Positions 38,263-47,580 of a stretch of DNA of 64,000 nucleotides are shown piece by piece. Each line of letters starts with the position of its first letter. The first letter of the stretch is position 1. Origin of the DNA: Symmachiella macrocystis (lineage in GTDB: Bacteria > Planctomycetota > Planctomycetia > Planctomycetales > Planctomycetaceae); assembly GCF_007860075.1 (NCBI RefSeq), contig NZ_SJPP01000001.1, positions 4,615,078-4,679,077 on the forward strand, given 5' to 3'. Made by a program: the position numbers and the translations under genes. Below the pieces are notes generated by a model, which did not search any database, was not told the DNA's origin, and saw only the letters and a list, made by a program, of their open reading frames with translations.

Positions 38263-39786
38263 TTATTGCCCGTCGTGCGGATCTTCGGGATGCCGTTTGG
38301 CCCAATATTGATAGGCGAAATAGACCGGCAGGCCTAAGGCGATAAAGAGTAGGCCCAGCCGGGATTCCCACGGTTGTCCCAAGTAAATCTGCGAGAGAAA
38401 CCAGAGATAAAACAGCACAAACGCCGCCGGCACAAACGGGTAGCCCCAAGTACGGTAGGGGCGTTCCCAGTCGGGATGCATTTTTCGCAGGACAAACACT
38501 GAAAACACGCACAGCATGTAAAAAATGCTGGCCGAAAACACGACGAGGTTGGTCAAAATGTCGAAGATCGTCGATTGTTTCAGGTCTTGTTCACCGGTCA
38601 ATTGTTGAACGATGCCAATTGTTTTCAGCGAATCGGCGGACTCAATCAGTACGGCCGTCGCCACGATCAAAAGCATGGCCATCGCCGCTTGAATCATGAT
38701 GGCTGTTGCCGGTGTGCGGTAATTGGCGTGTACCCGCCCCAGCGCGCGAAAAAAAACGTCATCGCGCCCCATCGCAAACACAATCCGCGGCGCCAGGAGC
38801 AGGTTACTGTTGATGCCGCCAAAAGTACTGCACATGATCACCGCCCCCATAGCGGCCACTCCCAGTTGGGCGGTCGTATCGCCCAACGGAACGAGCAGTT
38901 TTTTGATCATTGCCTGAGCAGCCTTTGTGCCGGCGGCTTCGACTTCCTGTAGGGAGAGCACGCCGTGGTAGGCGATGTTGGCCAATACATATAGGAAAAT
39001 GAGTATCCCCACTCCCCAGATGAGGGCGCGGGGAATGTTCTTTTGTGGTGCACGGATTTCCTCAGCGACGGGGGCGACTCCGTGCCATCCGTCATAGGCC
39101 CACATCACCGCCAGCAACACGATGCCGAAGCGTGTCGACAAACTCAGATCTTCCACTGGAGTCGAGGTCGCGTAGTTCGCTACCTCAAAACCACCCCACC
39201 CAGCAGCCACGAACAGGAACGGCGCCAAGCCCACCAGCAACAAAAAACCACCTTTGATGATCGTGGTCAAACCTTGCAGCCGCCCACCCCAGATGACTCC
39301 CACCACATTCACCCATGCCACGAGCGCAATGAGGCTGATTGACATGGCGACTTTGAGAACAACGGGAGCCTGCCAGTCAAATGCGCTTGCCAAGGCTTCG
39401 ATAAACGCGACCGACAAAGCACCGATGGCGGCGGGGCGGGCGAACAGGAAATCATTGAAACCGAACAAAAACGCCGCGGGTCGGCCGTATGCTTCCCGGA
39501 GATAAACATAGGGACCTCCGGCCTGTGGCAGCATGGCAGCCAATTCTGCAAAGCAGAGCGCTCCCAAAATACAAAGCACGCCTCCCACGATCCAAGTCGA
39601 AATGATCAGCGGAAAAGACCCCGCTGCGGCAGCAATGGCGCCGGGTTTGTAGAAGATTCCCGAGCCAATCACATTCCCGACCACAACCGCCACGGCGGTA
39701 CCTAATCCCAGCACACGCAGCAGCCCCGCCCGGCTTTCGAAATGGGGATCCAGGGGACTCGGAGGTGGATTGTGCAACCGATTCAC
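38263..39786 (-). CDS. APC family amino acid permease
   Basis: The 507-residue protein has about 12 membrane segments and the APC signatures. The first helix contains VVVGNVIGSGIFYKPGAIA, with the substrate-binding GSGI motif. It is followed by FAELAAMLPQAGGPYVYLREAYGRPAAFLFGF and the inner loop EEIRAPQKNIPRALIWG. It resembles the LAT/exchanger branch (PF13520 type), importing or exchanging amino acids across the cytoplasmic membrane. The GTG start gives MNRLHNPPPSPLDP, with a GAGGG site upstream. No catabolic gene adjoins, so the substrate is unknown. Confidence 0.9.
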   Translation of the reverse strand: MNRLHNPPPSPLDPHFESRAGLLRVLGLGTAVAVVVGNVIGSGIFYKPGAIAAAAGSFPLIISTWIVGGVLCILGALCFAELAAMLPQAGGPYVYLREAYGRPAAFLFGFNDFLFARPAAIGALSVAFIEALASAFDWQAPVVLKVAMSISLIALVAWVNVVGVIWGGRLQGLTTIIKGGFLLLVGLAPFLFVAAGWGGFEVANYATSTPVEDLSLSTRFGIVLLAVMWAYDGWHGVAPVAEEIRAPQKNIPRALIWGVGILIFLYVLANIAYHGVLSLQEVEAAGTKAAQAMIKKLLVPLGDTTAQLGVAAMGAVIMCSTFGGINSNLLLAPRIVFAMGRDDVFFRALGRVHANYRTPATAIMIQAAMAMLLIVATAVLIESADSLKTIGIVQQLTGEQDLKQSTIFDILTNLVVFSASIFYMLCVFSVFVLRKMHPDWERPYRTWGYPFVPAAFVLFYLWFLSQIYLGQPWESRLGLLFIALGLPVYFAYQYWAKRHPEDPHDGQ

Positions 39787-40214
39787 GCGGAGCCCTCAAG
39801 GTCTAGGTGCATTCTCAAATCGTGATCAAGCTCATGGATCTGCGATTTCCCCTGGCGCAGGCTGCGTTGGGGGAGACGCGCGGTGCATGATGACATAGTC
39901 CCCATTAAAGGGCATTCGCCCCTCGATTCAAGAGGGATCTGGAATTAGGCATTGAGAGGTTTAAGCCGTTAAAACCGCCAGGACCGCGATAGCCGATGGT
40001 CAAATCGCCAATCGATACAACCCGGAAGATAACTCGAATCTTGTGCAAACTGCCGCTGAAGATCCAGAGGGTTGGCCGAGTTGCCGATATAAACCGTAGG
40101 CGGGGACCGACGAGGTTGTATCTCGATTTGGCCGCTCCTGGACCGACTCAAAACACAGACTATGGCGGTTGCTCATGAACGGGCCTCGCCGAGTGGGATT
40201 AAGGACTTGATGCG
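39787..40214. other. Intergenic region, nothing recognised
   Basis: About 430 bases between divergent genes have no credible frame. A short hairpin (CCCCTCGATTCAAGAGGG) lies near 39932. No known RNA or promoter was identified. Confidence 0.5.
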
Positions 40215-41384
40215 ATGGTGTCCCCAAAAATAACGGCTGATCGAACCGCCTTACAACGCAGCCGAACTCCGAAGTCGGAAACGAGCGGAATGGTCCATGG
40301 GTCGCGGATTGATTCGGGTTGCGAGATCAATCCAACTGCGACTGCAGTACCGGGACATATGCATTTGGCACGCGAGATCTACGAACATATTCTCTCTACG
40401 CAGCCGGACCATCTAGAGTCGCTCAAAGAATTGGGGCAGATGGATTTCGAAGAAGGCGACTTCCCACAAGCCATCGAACGGCTGTCGCAGGTCATGGGAA
40501 CCCCCATGGCTGATGCTGAGTGTTTACATCGTCTGGGGCAGGCGTACGCAGCGCAAGGGGATACATCCAGTGCCGAAGCCGCACAACGTCGGGCCCTTGA
40601 GTTGGATCCGCAAATGGCGGCAGCGCATTTTGATCTGGGTGTCAGCTTGCGGCAGCAAAATAAACTTGGCGAGGCGACCGCCAGTTTTCAACAAACGCTG
40701 CGATTGGATCAAAACCACGGCGGCGCGTTTCATCAACTCGGCAGCACCTTGGAACAGCAGGGCAATATCGATCAGGCCCTGGTTTGCTACCAGGAAGCCC
40801 GCCTCAAAGAGCTGATTGACGCCGCCTTTGAAATCGGCATGTTGCAGATCCGCAGCGAAATCGAAGCCTTGGTCCGCACAGTGCTGATTACCGCCCCGCG
40901 GAACATTCTCGAGATCGGTTCGCATCGCGGTGGCACGATGTATCTGTGGTGCAAGCTGCTTGAAAACAGCGGCCACCGGATCACCGTTGATCTGCCCGGT
41001 GGCGATTTTGGCGGGCTAGCAGTTGAAGACATCGAAAGCCGCAACGCCATGATGTCGGGCTGGTCCGAAAACTTCTCGGCAATCAATGCCGACTCACACG
41101 CGGTCTCAACCTATGAAACAGTCCGCGAAACGCTCGACGGAGAGCAGCTGGATTTCCTGTTCATTGATGGCGACCATACGTATGAAGGGGTGAAGCTCGA
41201 CTTCTTCATGTATAAAAATTTGGTCCGCGAGGGAGGCCTCATCGCCTTTCACGACATCAAGGATACGCAATTGCATCGTGATCAAAACTGCCACGTCGCC
41301 CGGCTGTGGGGCGAACTGAGCGGCGATAAGATGCAAATCCAATCCGATGCCCAATGGGGCGGCATCGGCGTGATCCAATGCTGA
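40215..41384 (+). CDS. TPR-domain protein fused to a class I SAM methyltransferase
   Basis: The 389-residue protein has a TPR array at about residues 49-195 (ALELDPQMAAAHFDLGVSL, TLRLDQNHGGAFHQLGSTL). It is fused to a Rossmann methyltransferase with motif I ILEIGSHRGGTMYLW (231-245), a post-I VDLPGGDFGGL and LDFLFIDGDHTYEGVKLDF. The last motif is typical of the cephalosporin-hydroxylase/Methyltransf_24 group. Such fusions often act on cell-surface sugars, but the substrate is unknown. The N-terminal 45 residues look disordered, and the MHLAREIYEH at residue 49 is a plausible alternative start. No ribosome binding site is clear for either. Confidence 0.8.
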   Translation: MVSPKITADRTALQRSRTPKSETSGMVHGSRIDSGCEINPTATAVPGHMHLAREIYEHILSTQPDHLESLKELGQMDFEEGDFPQAIERLSQVMGTPMADAECLHRLGQAYAAQGDTSSAEAAQRRALELDPQMAAAHFDLGVSLRQQNKLGEATASFQQTLRLDQNHGGAFHQLGSTLEQQGNIDQALVCYQEARLKELIDAAFEIGMLQIRSEIEALVRTVLITAPRNILEIGSHRGGTMYLWCKLLENSGHRITVDLPGGDFGGLAVEDIESRNAMMSGWSENFSAINADSHAVSTYETVRETLDGEQLDFLFIDGDHTYEGVKLDFFMYKNLVREGGLIAFHDIKDTQLHRDQNCHVARLWGELSGDKMQIQSDAQWGGIGVIQC

Positions 41385-41394
41385 TTGCTGACGC

Positions 41395-41493
41395 TAGGCT
41401 TTAGACATTAGGCCACAGACTGTAGAATAATTGAGGCATCCCCCAGCGTACGATGCCCAACCCTACAGCCCAAAGTCTATAGCTTAAAGCCTA
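41395..41493. repeat. Inverted dispersed repeat before the SDR gene
   Basis: TAGGCTTTAGACATTAGGCC and its imperfect reverse complement (ending AGCTTAAAGCCTA) form arms at 41395-41425 and 41463-41493. The right arm also matches 10856-10888 in reverse. The ATG of the next gene follows 8 bases later. Confidence 0.65.
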
Positions 41494-41500
41494 TCCTCCC

Positions 41501-42259
41501 ATGCAACTCAACGGACGCAATATCCTGATCACCGGGGGACGCCGCGTCGGCGCTAAATTGGCGGTCGACTTAGCGGGACGTGGGGCGAATATCGCGCTGA
41601 GTTACTTCCAGAGTCGCGAGACGATCGAGGCGGTCGTAGATGATGTGCGGGAACTCGGCGTGCGGGGGCTTGCGGTTCAAGCGGATTTGCGGAAACCGGC
41701 GGACGTCGATGCGTTGGTTGCCCAAACGGTCGACGAACTTGGCTCGATCGATTGTCTGATCAACATGGCGAGTACCTTTAATGCATCACCGCTGGACCAA
41801 CTCGCTCCAGAGGACTTTGACGACAATATTGCTTCAAATCTCAAAGCGCCTTACTTGACTTCTATCGCTGTAGCGCGGGCCATGCAGCAAAATCCCACTA
41901 TCGACGGACTGCAGGGCAAAATCGTCAATTTCGCGGATTGGGCCGTCTTTCGCCCCTACAAGGACTTTCTGCCCTACTTGATCGCCAAAGGGGGAGTGGT
42001 CACGATGACCACCGCATTGGCTTTGGAATTGTCGCCGACGATTACCGTCAACGCCGTCGCCCCGGCCATGATTGATCCGCCGCCGCATCTGACTCCTGAA
42101 CAAATTGAGTCCATCCGTCAAGCATCACCGCTGAAACGAATCGGCATCCCTTCCGACGCCAACAATCTGGTGATGTATCTGCTGGAAGGTACTGATTTTG
42201 TCACCGGCGAAGTTTTCCGCGTGGACGGCGGCCGTTTTTTGGGCACCGATCACCTTTAA
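41501..42259 (+). CDS. Short-chain dehydrogenase, pteridine-reductase-like
   Basis: The 252-residue SDR has ILITGGRRVGAKLA at about residues 8-21, a TGGRRxG dinucleotide loop as in PTR1/FolM-type reductases. Further segments are DCLINMAST and the active-site segment NFADWAVFRP followed by YLIAK. The usual catalytic Ser is replaced by Asp146, which sits 13 residues before Tyr159 with Lys163. That spacing matches the Asp-Tyr-Lys arrangement of pteridine reductase. NADPH reduction of a pterin such as dihydromonapterin is therefore plausible. The C-terminal VTGEVFRVDGGRFL is standard for SDRs. No folate gene adjoins. Confidence 0.85.
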   Translation: MQLNGRNILITGGRRVGAKLAVDLAGRGANIALSYFQSRETIEAVVDDVRELGVRGLAVQADLRKPADVDALVAQTVDELGSIDCLINMASTFNASPLDQLAPEDFDDNIASNLKAPYLTSIAVARAMQQNPTIDGLQGKIVNFADWAVFRPYKDFLPYLIAKGGVVTMTTALALELSPTITVNAVAPAMIDPPPHLTPEQIESIRQASPLKRIGIPSDANNLVMYLLEGTDFVTGEVFRVDGGRFLGTDHL

Positions 42260-42290
42260 GTCGCGCTGCCAGATGCATACGTCAGAAGCG

Positions 42291-43265
42291 TTAGACTGTC
42301 GCTTCGACCCATGGTGACGCACCTGCGGGGCTATGCTCTGCCGTCACTGATTTCAGCGCCTCCAGTACGCCTCTGTCGAGTGAGCTATCCTGCTGAAGTT
42401 CCGTGAACGGATCCACGGGCGATGGATCCGCATTGCCGCGTTTGTGTAGCAGTAAGTTGTCGTAGGCCCGCACTGCTCGAATAATTTTTGCGCCCAGCGG
42501 CACCGGCCCCGTCGTCCCGGTTCCCAATGCCTCGCGGGCTGCCTCGATTTGTTGGTCTTGGTTGAGTAGCAACGGCACAGCGCCGTTGAGAATCGATCCC
42601 AGCGACATCACCAAATCCATCCCTTGTATGGTTTGCTTAAAGTTGTCGTCGTTGTCATGCTCCAGCGCGCCGACTGCTTTGCGGATAACTGAGGTGGTGA
42701 TTTCGATGTTTCCCACGTCGTACAACAGTGCTGCCACACGAATATCATCCGTCTCCCGAGCAGTCAGCCGCATTTCAGCAGCAACCTTCTGGCTCAATTC
42801 CGCAATCCGCACCGAACGGTCCTTCAATCGCGGATGGGCACTTTGCAGATAGCGTGAGAGGACTTCCACCACGCCGACATAGGCGTCATGCAGTTCGCCC
42901 ATTTGAGTGCGCCGCTCGTCACTCAGCGTGCCAATCAATAAGGAAGTCAGCCCTAAAACGGCTCCCCAGGCGGTGATCGCTAATGCTGTGATCGAGGCCG
43001 AGGCATAGATTTCGATGGTGGAAAGGTTCAAAGCAATCACAATCGAAGCTGACATGAAACAAAACAATGCCGTAATGCCGGCCAGATATCGCCCGAGAAA
43101 AAATCCGCTCAATACGACCGGCAGAAAGAACAGATTGAGAATCACCATTTTATAGGCTTGCATCTGGTAGAGCAGGCAAGTCAGCCCCATCGTTACCACG
43201 ATGATCGAGATCTCTAGTATCAACTGCTCTTTCGTGCGTTCGGTTGGTTTGTGTGGAGTATTCAT
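42291..43265 (-). CDS. Membrane protein with degenerate HD-GYP-like domain
   Basis: The 324-residue protein has about four membrane spans (residues of about 16-113) and a cytoplasmic domain that aligns with HD-GYP phosphodiesterases but lacks their catalytic residues. The HD motif is YD (ALLYDVGNIEI, about 179-189), the second His pair and GYP motif are gone, and only the PLGAKIIRAVRAYDNLL helix remains. It therefore probably binds or regulates rather than hydrolyses. It lies 35 bases after the intact HD-GYP gene on the same strand, and AGGGTTGTC precedes its ATG. A role as partner or sensor for that enzyme is inferred. Confidence 0.8.
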   Translation of the reverse strand: MNTPHKPTERTKEQLILEISIIVVTMGLTCLLYQMQAYKMVILNLFFLPVVLSGFFLGRYLAGITALFCFMSASIVIALNLSTIEIYASASITALAITAWGAVLGLTSLLIGTLSDERRTQMGELHDAYVGVVEVLSRYLQSAHPRLKDRSVRIAELSQKVAAEMRLTARETDDIRVAALLYDVGNIEITTSVIRKAVGALEHDNDDNFKQTIQGMDLVMSLGSILNGAVPLLLNQDQQIEAAREALGTGTTGPVPLGAKIIRAVRAYDNLLLHKRGNADPSPVDPFTELQQDSSLDRGVLEALKSVTAEHSPAGASPWVEATV

Positions 43266-43300
43266 GACAACCCTGTAGTTTTGAACGAAAGGGGTTTCTG

Positions 43301-44710
43301 CTAATTACGGATCTTGAGCGTAGCCATGGCGGCTTCGAGCGATGAACCCAAGTCGGTATCGACATGCTCTCTGTACGTGGTAGAGGAGGCATTGCTCTCC
43401 GCACCGGGGCGGATGAAGTCGGAATACTGTTCGGCGATGCGGCGGAATTGTTGTTCGACTTCCAAGAATGCATCAACTAAATCGGGATCGAATTGCGTTC
43501 CGCGTCCTCGCTCTATGAATCCCACACATGCGATGTGCGGCAGGTCGGGCTTATAGACCCGGCGGGTGGCCAATGCATCATAAACATCGGCAATGGCGAC
43601 AATTCTGGCGGCAATTGGAATTTCGTTTCCGATGAGATTGTCGGGATATCCACTGCCGTTCCACCACTCGTGATGCGAATGAGCGATTTCACGGGCCATT
43701 TGTAGAAAATTCGATGCACCCAACCGCCGTTCGATTTTGAGCAAACATTCCGAACCAATGAGGGGATGCCTTTGGATCTCTTTTCGTTCATCGTTGCTCA
43801 GACGCCCCGGTTTGCGAAGGATCGCATCTTCAATGCCCACCTTCCCAATGTCATGCAACGCCGACCCTGTTCCAATCAGGCGAACAAATTCTTCGTCGAC
43901 AACATCGCGGAATTTTGGCTTGTTGCGCAGGGATTGGGCCAACGCCGTTGCATACAACGCAATACGCTGTAGGTGTTCGCCTGTTTCCGGATCTCGTGAT
44001 TCGGCCAAATTTGCTAATCCAAAGATCACCGCATCCTGCGTGCGCAATAACGACTGCGCTTTTTGCAAGGTATCGGTCTCGGCGTTCAGTTGTGACTTCT
44101 CAAATGCATCGCCGATGCGCGAGCCAATCATGTAGGTGCAAATTCCCAACGAAGTACACGTCCACAACAGCGCCAGCGACATTGCCATGGGAGTGGCCTT
44201 GAAGGCCTCGGAGGTTGTCATGTTGACGGCCGTCAACGGGACATGGATCAGGACTGCCTCCGGGGAATCTGAAAAATTGAATACCGATGCGGCGTGCAGA
44301 CCGTCCGGAAAAGCTGCGATTCCAGGAACTGGACCGACATTCGTTTCCGGTTGGGGCAGCCCAGCAGGCTGCCAAGTAATCGTTGTTCCCGGCCCGAGCG
44401 AGTCATTCTGCTTTGATGCGCGATCAACAATTTGCCAATCGGCGTCCACCAACGTGGCTTGCCAAGTTTGTTCCGGAGCCGCCGCACGAATCTGGCTCAA
44501 TAAGTGCGAAACGTCAATGACCTCGGCTTGAGAAGCGCGGCTTGCAGAGACAATTTCAGAACTGGCGGATGCAATCTCATTCCAGGCAACTTGGCTGGCG
44601 GATCGCTGGGAGAATGATCGCAAAAACTGGTATTGGACCCAGAACCCTAGCCCGACACATGCGACTTGTATCGCGAATATCCAACTAAGACGTTTAAGCT
44701 GAGTGCCCAT
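43301..44710 (-). CDS. Membrane-anchored HD-GYP cyclic-di-GMP phosphodiesterase-type protein
   Basis: The 469-residue protein starts MGTQLKRLSWIFAIQVAC with a first membrane span and has a periplasmic sensor region to about residue 170. A second span follows near MAMSLALLWTCTSLGICTYM, and then an HD-GYP domain. Motifs are ALHDIGKVG (HD at about 286-287), HHEWWNGSGYP (346-356) and IAARIVAIADVYDALATRR. HD-GYP enzymes hydrolyse c-di-GMP or related cyclic dinucleotides. The start is taken at the ATG opening directly into the membrane segment. It leads a two-gene unit with the degenerate homologue. Confidence 0.92.
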   Translation of the reverse strand: MGTQLKRLSWIFAIQVACVGLGFWVQYQFLRSFSQRSASQVAWNEIASASSEIVSASRASQAEVIDVSHLLSQIRAAAPEQTWQATLVDADWQIVDRASKQNDSLGPGTTITWQPAGLPQPETNVGPVPGIAAFPDGLHAASVFNFSDSPEAVLIHVPLTAVNMTTSEAFKATPMAMSLALLWTCTSLGICTYMIGSRIGDAFEKSQLNAETDTLQKAQSLLRTQDAVIFGLANLAESRDPETGEHLQRIALYATALAQSLRNKPKFRDVVDEEFVRLIGTGSALHDIGKVGIEDAILRKPGRLSNDERKEIQRHPLIGSECLLKIERRLGASNFLQMAREIAHSHHEWWNGSGYPDNLIGNEIPIAARIVAIADVYDALATRRVYKPDLPHIACVGFIERGRGTQFDPDLVDAFLEVEQQFRRIAEQYSDFIRPGAESNASSTTYREHVDTDLGSSLEAAMATLKIRN

Positions 44711-45460
44711 TGTGAGAAACCTGCAAATGATGATGACAGCCGAATAATTCGAGGGGGCAATGACGGTGTTTATTGACCTGTTATTTCCCACGCTGTCAAA
44801 AAGAACTCCTTGGTCCCTTGAAAACTGTCACCAATGAATCCATTAGTAGTTTTCGACATTCGATAGGGCGCTGGTGTCAGATTCGTAGTTGACCAGCCTG
44901 GTCAAGGAGAACCCCTAAGCCCATTCATGCAGGATTCGCGGATTGTGTGGCGATTCCAGAACACCGGATGACCCTAGCCGTGTTCCGGGTCCACCGGACT
45001 TGGTATGAATCCCGGAGGCACGACTACGTGGGTTGGAACGATTATCATGAATGCCATGCTGAGGCTCCTAGTCATTCGGGGAGTTTCGTCACACAGTGGA
45101 CCCATGGGGAGAAACCGTCCGCGAGTGGAATTGCGTGCTCTTAGTCGCAACACGTTCATTGTGTATAGTGTTCTCCAATACTGTCCGAGACGTATGGCAT
45201 ATCGCAATCCCCAGCCACCCTAAACAGGTTGCGCCGTCCCCTTGCAAATCGGGCTATGACTGGCTTCAATCAGAGCGTTCAGGTTCAAATTCATAGAATG
45301 AAAGCCGATTGGTCTGCTGCGAGGTGCGCCGGGGGCTTTTGCACGGATCGCGGGGCGAATGGGGCCGATGGATGGTCGACCGGAAAATATTTCAGGCAGG
45401 CCAGCCAATAATTTCGTAATAGCCAAGGACGAATATCGCCGGCAACCACAGGAAGACAAC
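44711..45460. other. Long divergent intergenic region, nothing recognised
   Basis: About 750 bases separate the HD-GYP gene and the PQQ lipoprotein gene. Short frames exist on both strands, but none has a ribosome binding site with consistent codon use. No known RNA was identified. Its length suggests an undetected small gene or RNA. Confidence 0.45.
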
Positions 45461-47023
45461 ATGACTGCAAAAACGTATCAGAATGCCTTGACCGTTGCCC
45501 TCCTGGGCTTGTTTCTCGCCACATCCCTCGTCGGTTGTGGAGGCGATGACGGAGACGAGGAAGTGGCGACCATCGAGAAAACCGCAGCTGACAAGGCGGC
45601 CAAGGCAAAAACTGATATTAAGAAACCCCAAAAGCGCGAGTCCATCGTTTTGGGGCCGCGAGAGCCGTACTTCGCCGGGAGTTCGCCCGAAACGGAGCGA
45701 AGCGGAGAGGATTGGCCGCAATTTCTCGGTTTGCACTCCGATTCGATCTCCCAAGAGACCGGACTGCTCAACGAATGGCCCGCCGACGGTCCGCCGGTTC
45801 TCTGGAAGATGCGCGTCGGCAGCGGCTATGCCGCCCCCTCGATCATGGGCAACCACCTCGTCCTCTTCCACCGTCAGGGAAACGAAGATGTCATCGAATG
45901 TTATACCGCCGATACGGGCGAATGGTTATGGCGGGAAACCTTTCCCACCGATTTTCGCGATCCGTACGGCTACAGCAACGGCCCGCGCTGCACGCCCTTG
46001 GTCACCCAGGACAGGGTCTTTACGTTCGGGTCCAACGGTCGGTTGAGTTGCTTGAAACTTGAAAATGGCGAAATCTTATGGACGCGGGATACGAATGAAG
46101 ACTTCGATATTCCCCAAGCCTTTTTCGGAGTCGGGAGTACCCCCATTCTGGAAGATAATCTGCTGATCGTTATGGTCGGCGGACAGCCCAATGCCGGAGT
46201 TGTCGCCTTCGATGCCATCACCGGCGATATCGTCTGGGAAAACGTGGGAACCGATGCCTGGGATATGAAGGGCAAGCCGGGAGCGGACGATCCCAAACTC
46301 GCCAGCTACTCCTCATTGGTGGTCCGCGAAATCCAGGGTAAACGCCACCTGCTGGCCTTGATGCGGCCCGGCTTGGTTTCGCTGGATCCGCAGACCGGGA
46401 AGATCAACTTCGCCTATTATTTCCGTTCGCGAATCCACGACTCAGTGAACGCCGCCATGCCGATTGTCGTTGACGATCAAATTTTTCTGTCCGCCGCTTA
46501 TGGCGTTGGCTCGGTCCTTTTACAAGTCGGTGCTGATGGCCAATCGGTCGAAGAAGTGTGGAAAAACAAAGATAGCATGCGGGCACACTGGACGACACCG
46601 GTCTATCACGATGGCTATTTATACGGCTTCAGCGGTCGGCATGAAGTTCCCTCGTCGATGCGCTGCATCGACTGGGCCACCGGCGAAGTCAAGTGGATGA
46701 CCGACGAAGAGGAAGGGGCCGAACTGGTCAATCCCCGCGATGGAGCCAGTTCCATCGAGCCGAAATGGTACGGCCGCGGTTCGGCCATCATGGCAGAGGG
46801 GAATCTGATCGTGCTGGGCGAACGGGGTGCTTTGGCACTTGTTCCGGTCGATCCGGAGAAGTTCTCGCAGATCAGCCGCGTGAAGTACCCAGAAATGAAA
46901 TACCCCAGTTGGACCGGCCCGGTGCTCTCCCGCAAACGGTTGTACATTCGCTGTGAAGACAAAGCGCATGGTGGTGAGTATTACTTGTTGTGCGTGGACC
47001 TGACCGGCAGCGCGGGGTCGTAA
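45461..47023 (+). CDS. PQQ-type beta-propeller lipoprotein
   Basis: The 520-residue protein begins MTAKTYQNALTVALLGLFLA and has a lipobox (SLVGCGGDD, Cys at about residue 26), so it is membrane-anchored by lipid. A Lys/Ala/Glu-rich linker leads to a PQQ-like propeller with CYTADTGEWLWRETF, LKLENGEILWTRD, AFDAITGDIVWENVG, LDPQTGKINF and DWATGEVKWMTDEE. The opening DWPQFLGLHSDSIS is the standard start of planctomycete PQQ proteins. AGGAAG precedes the ATG by 5 bases. It converges end-to-end with the PH-domain gene. The function is unknown; BamB-like or redox roles are only analogies. Confidence 0.9.
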   Translation: MTAKTYQNALTVALLGLFLATSLVGCGGDDGDEEVATIEKTAADKAAKAKTDIKKPQKRESIVLGPREPYFAGSSPETERSGEDWPQFLGLHSDSISQETGLLNEWPADGPPVLWKMRVGSGYAAPSIMGNHLVLFHRQGNEDVIECYTADTGEWLWRETFPTDFRDPYGYSNGPRCTPLVTQDRVFTFGSNGRLSCLKLENGEILWTRDTNEDFDIPQAFFGVGSTPILEDNLLIVMVGGQPNAGVVAFDAITGDIVWENVGTDAWDMKGKPGADDPKLASYSSLVVREIQGKRHLLALMRPGLVSLDPQTGKINFAYYFRSRIHDSVNAAMPIVVDDQIFLSAAYGVGSVLLQVGADGQSVEEVWKNKDSMRAHWTTPVYHDGYLYGFSGRHEVPSSMRCIDWATGEVKWMTDEEEGAELVNPRDGASSIEPKWYGRGSAIMAEGNLIVLGERGALALVPVDPEKFSQISRVKYPEMKYPSWTGPVLSRKRLYIRCEDKAHGGEYYLLCVDLTGSAGS

Positions 47024-47440
47024 TCAGGCCGGTTCGTACTCGCCGCGGGAGCCGTTGTGGATGATCTCCCGCACGCGCTCCGGGTCGGGGATGCCGCGTA
47101 CGAAAATTTCTACGCCCGCTTGCCCCGCACTGGAAATGCCCACGTTTCCCACACCCAAAATTCGCTGTAAAAACGTCTGCGCGATCTGCACGTTGCGGAC
47201 GTTATCGTGCGTGACTTCATTGGTGTACTTCGAGAAGACACCCCGCCGCAGGGTCGTGCGTTCCTCGGTGATGATCAAAGTCGTGCCAATCGACTGGAAA
47301 TACCAGATCAGCAGCATCACCAATCCGATGCCGAATGCGGCGATCAGTAGGCAGCAGAGTACAAAATAGACCGGCCGATTCCGAAACATCGCCGGGTGTT
47401 CTTCGTATAGGATGTCTTCCACGTTGTCGTTGGTGGTCAT
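47024..47440 (-). CDS. Membrane-anchored bacterial PH domain protein (bPH2/DUF304)
   Basis: The 138-residue protein has a short N-terminus with YEEHPAMFRNRPVYF, two hydrophobic segments (VLCCLLIAAFGIGLVMLLIWYF), and the PH-like core. The core includes GTTLIITEERTTLRRGVFSKYTNEVTHDNVRNVQI and GVGNVGISSAGQAG. This matches YdbS/YdbT-type bacterial pleckstrin-homology proteins. The stop abuts the end of the PQQ lipoprotein on the other strand, leaving no terminator space. The function of the family is poorly known. Confidence 0.88.
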   Translation of the reverse strand: MTTNDNVEDILYEEHPAMFRNRPVYFVLCCLLIAAFGIGLVMLLIWYFQSIGTTLIITEERTTLRRGVFSKYTNEVTHDNVRNVQIAQTFLQRILGVGNVGISSAGQAGVEIFVRGIPDPERVREIIHNGSRGEYEPA

Positions 47441-47580
47441 CGTTGTTGTTGCTTTTTCAGTTTACCACTGAGAATCGGAGGTCACGGAGTCGGGAAACTT
47501 CTGAGCTTGGGAGTCATAGCCAAAAGATTAGGGTATAATGGGAATGGCGATGATTGAGTGACGCAAGATGTGCCGGAGCT

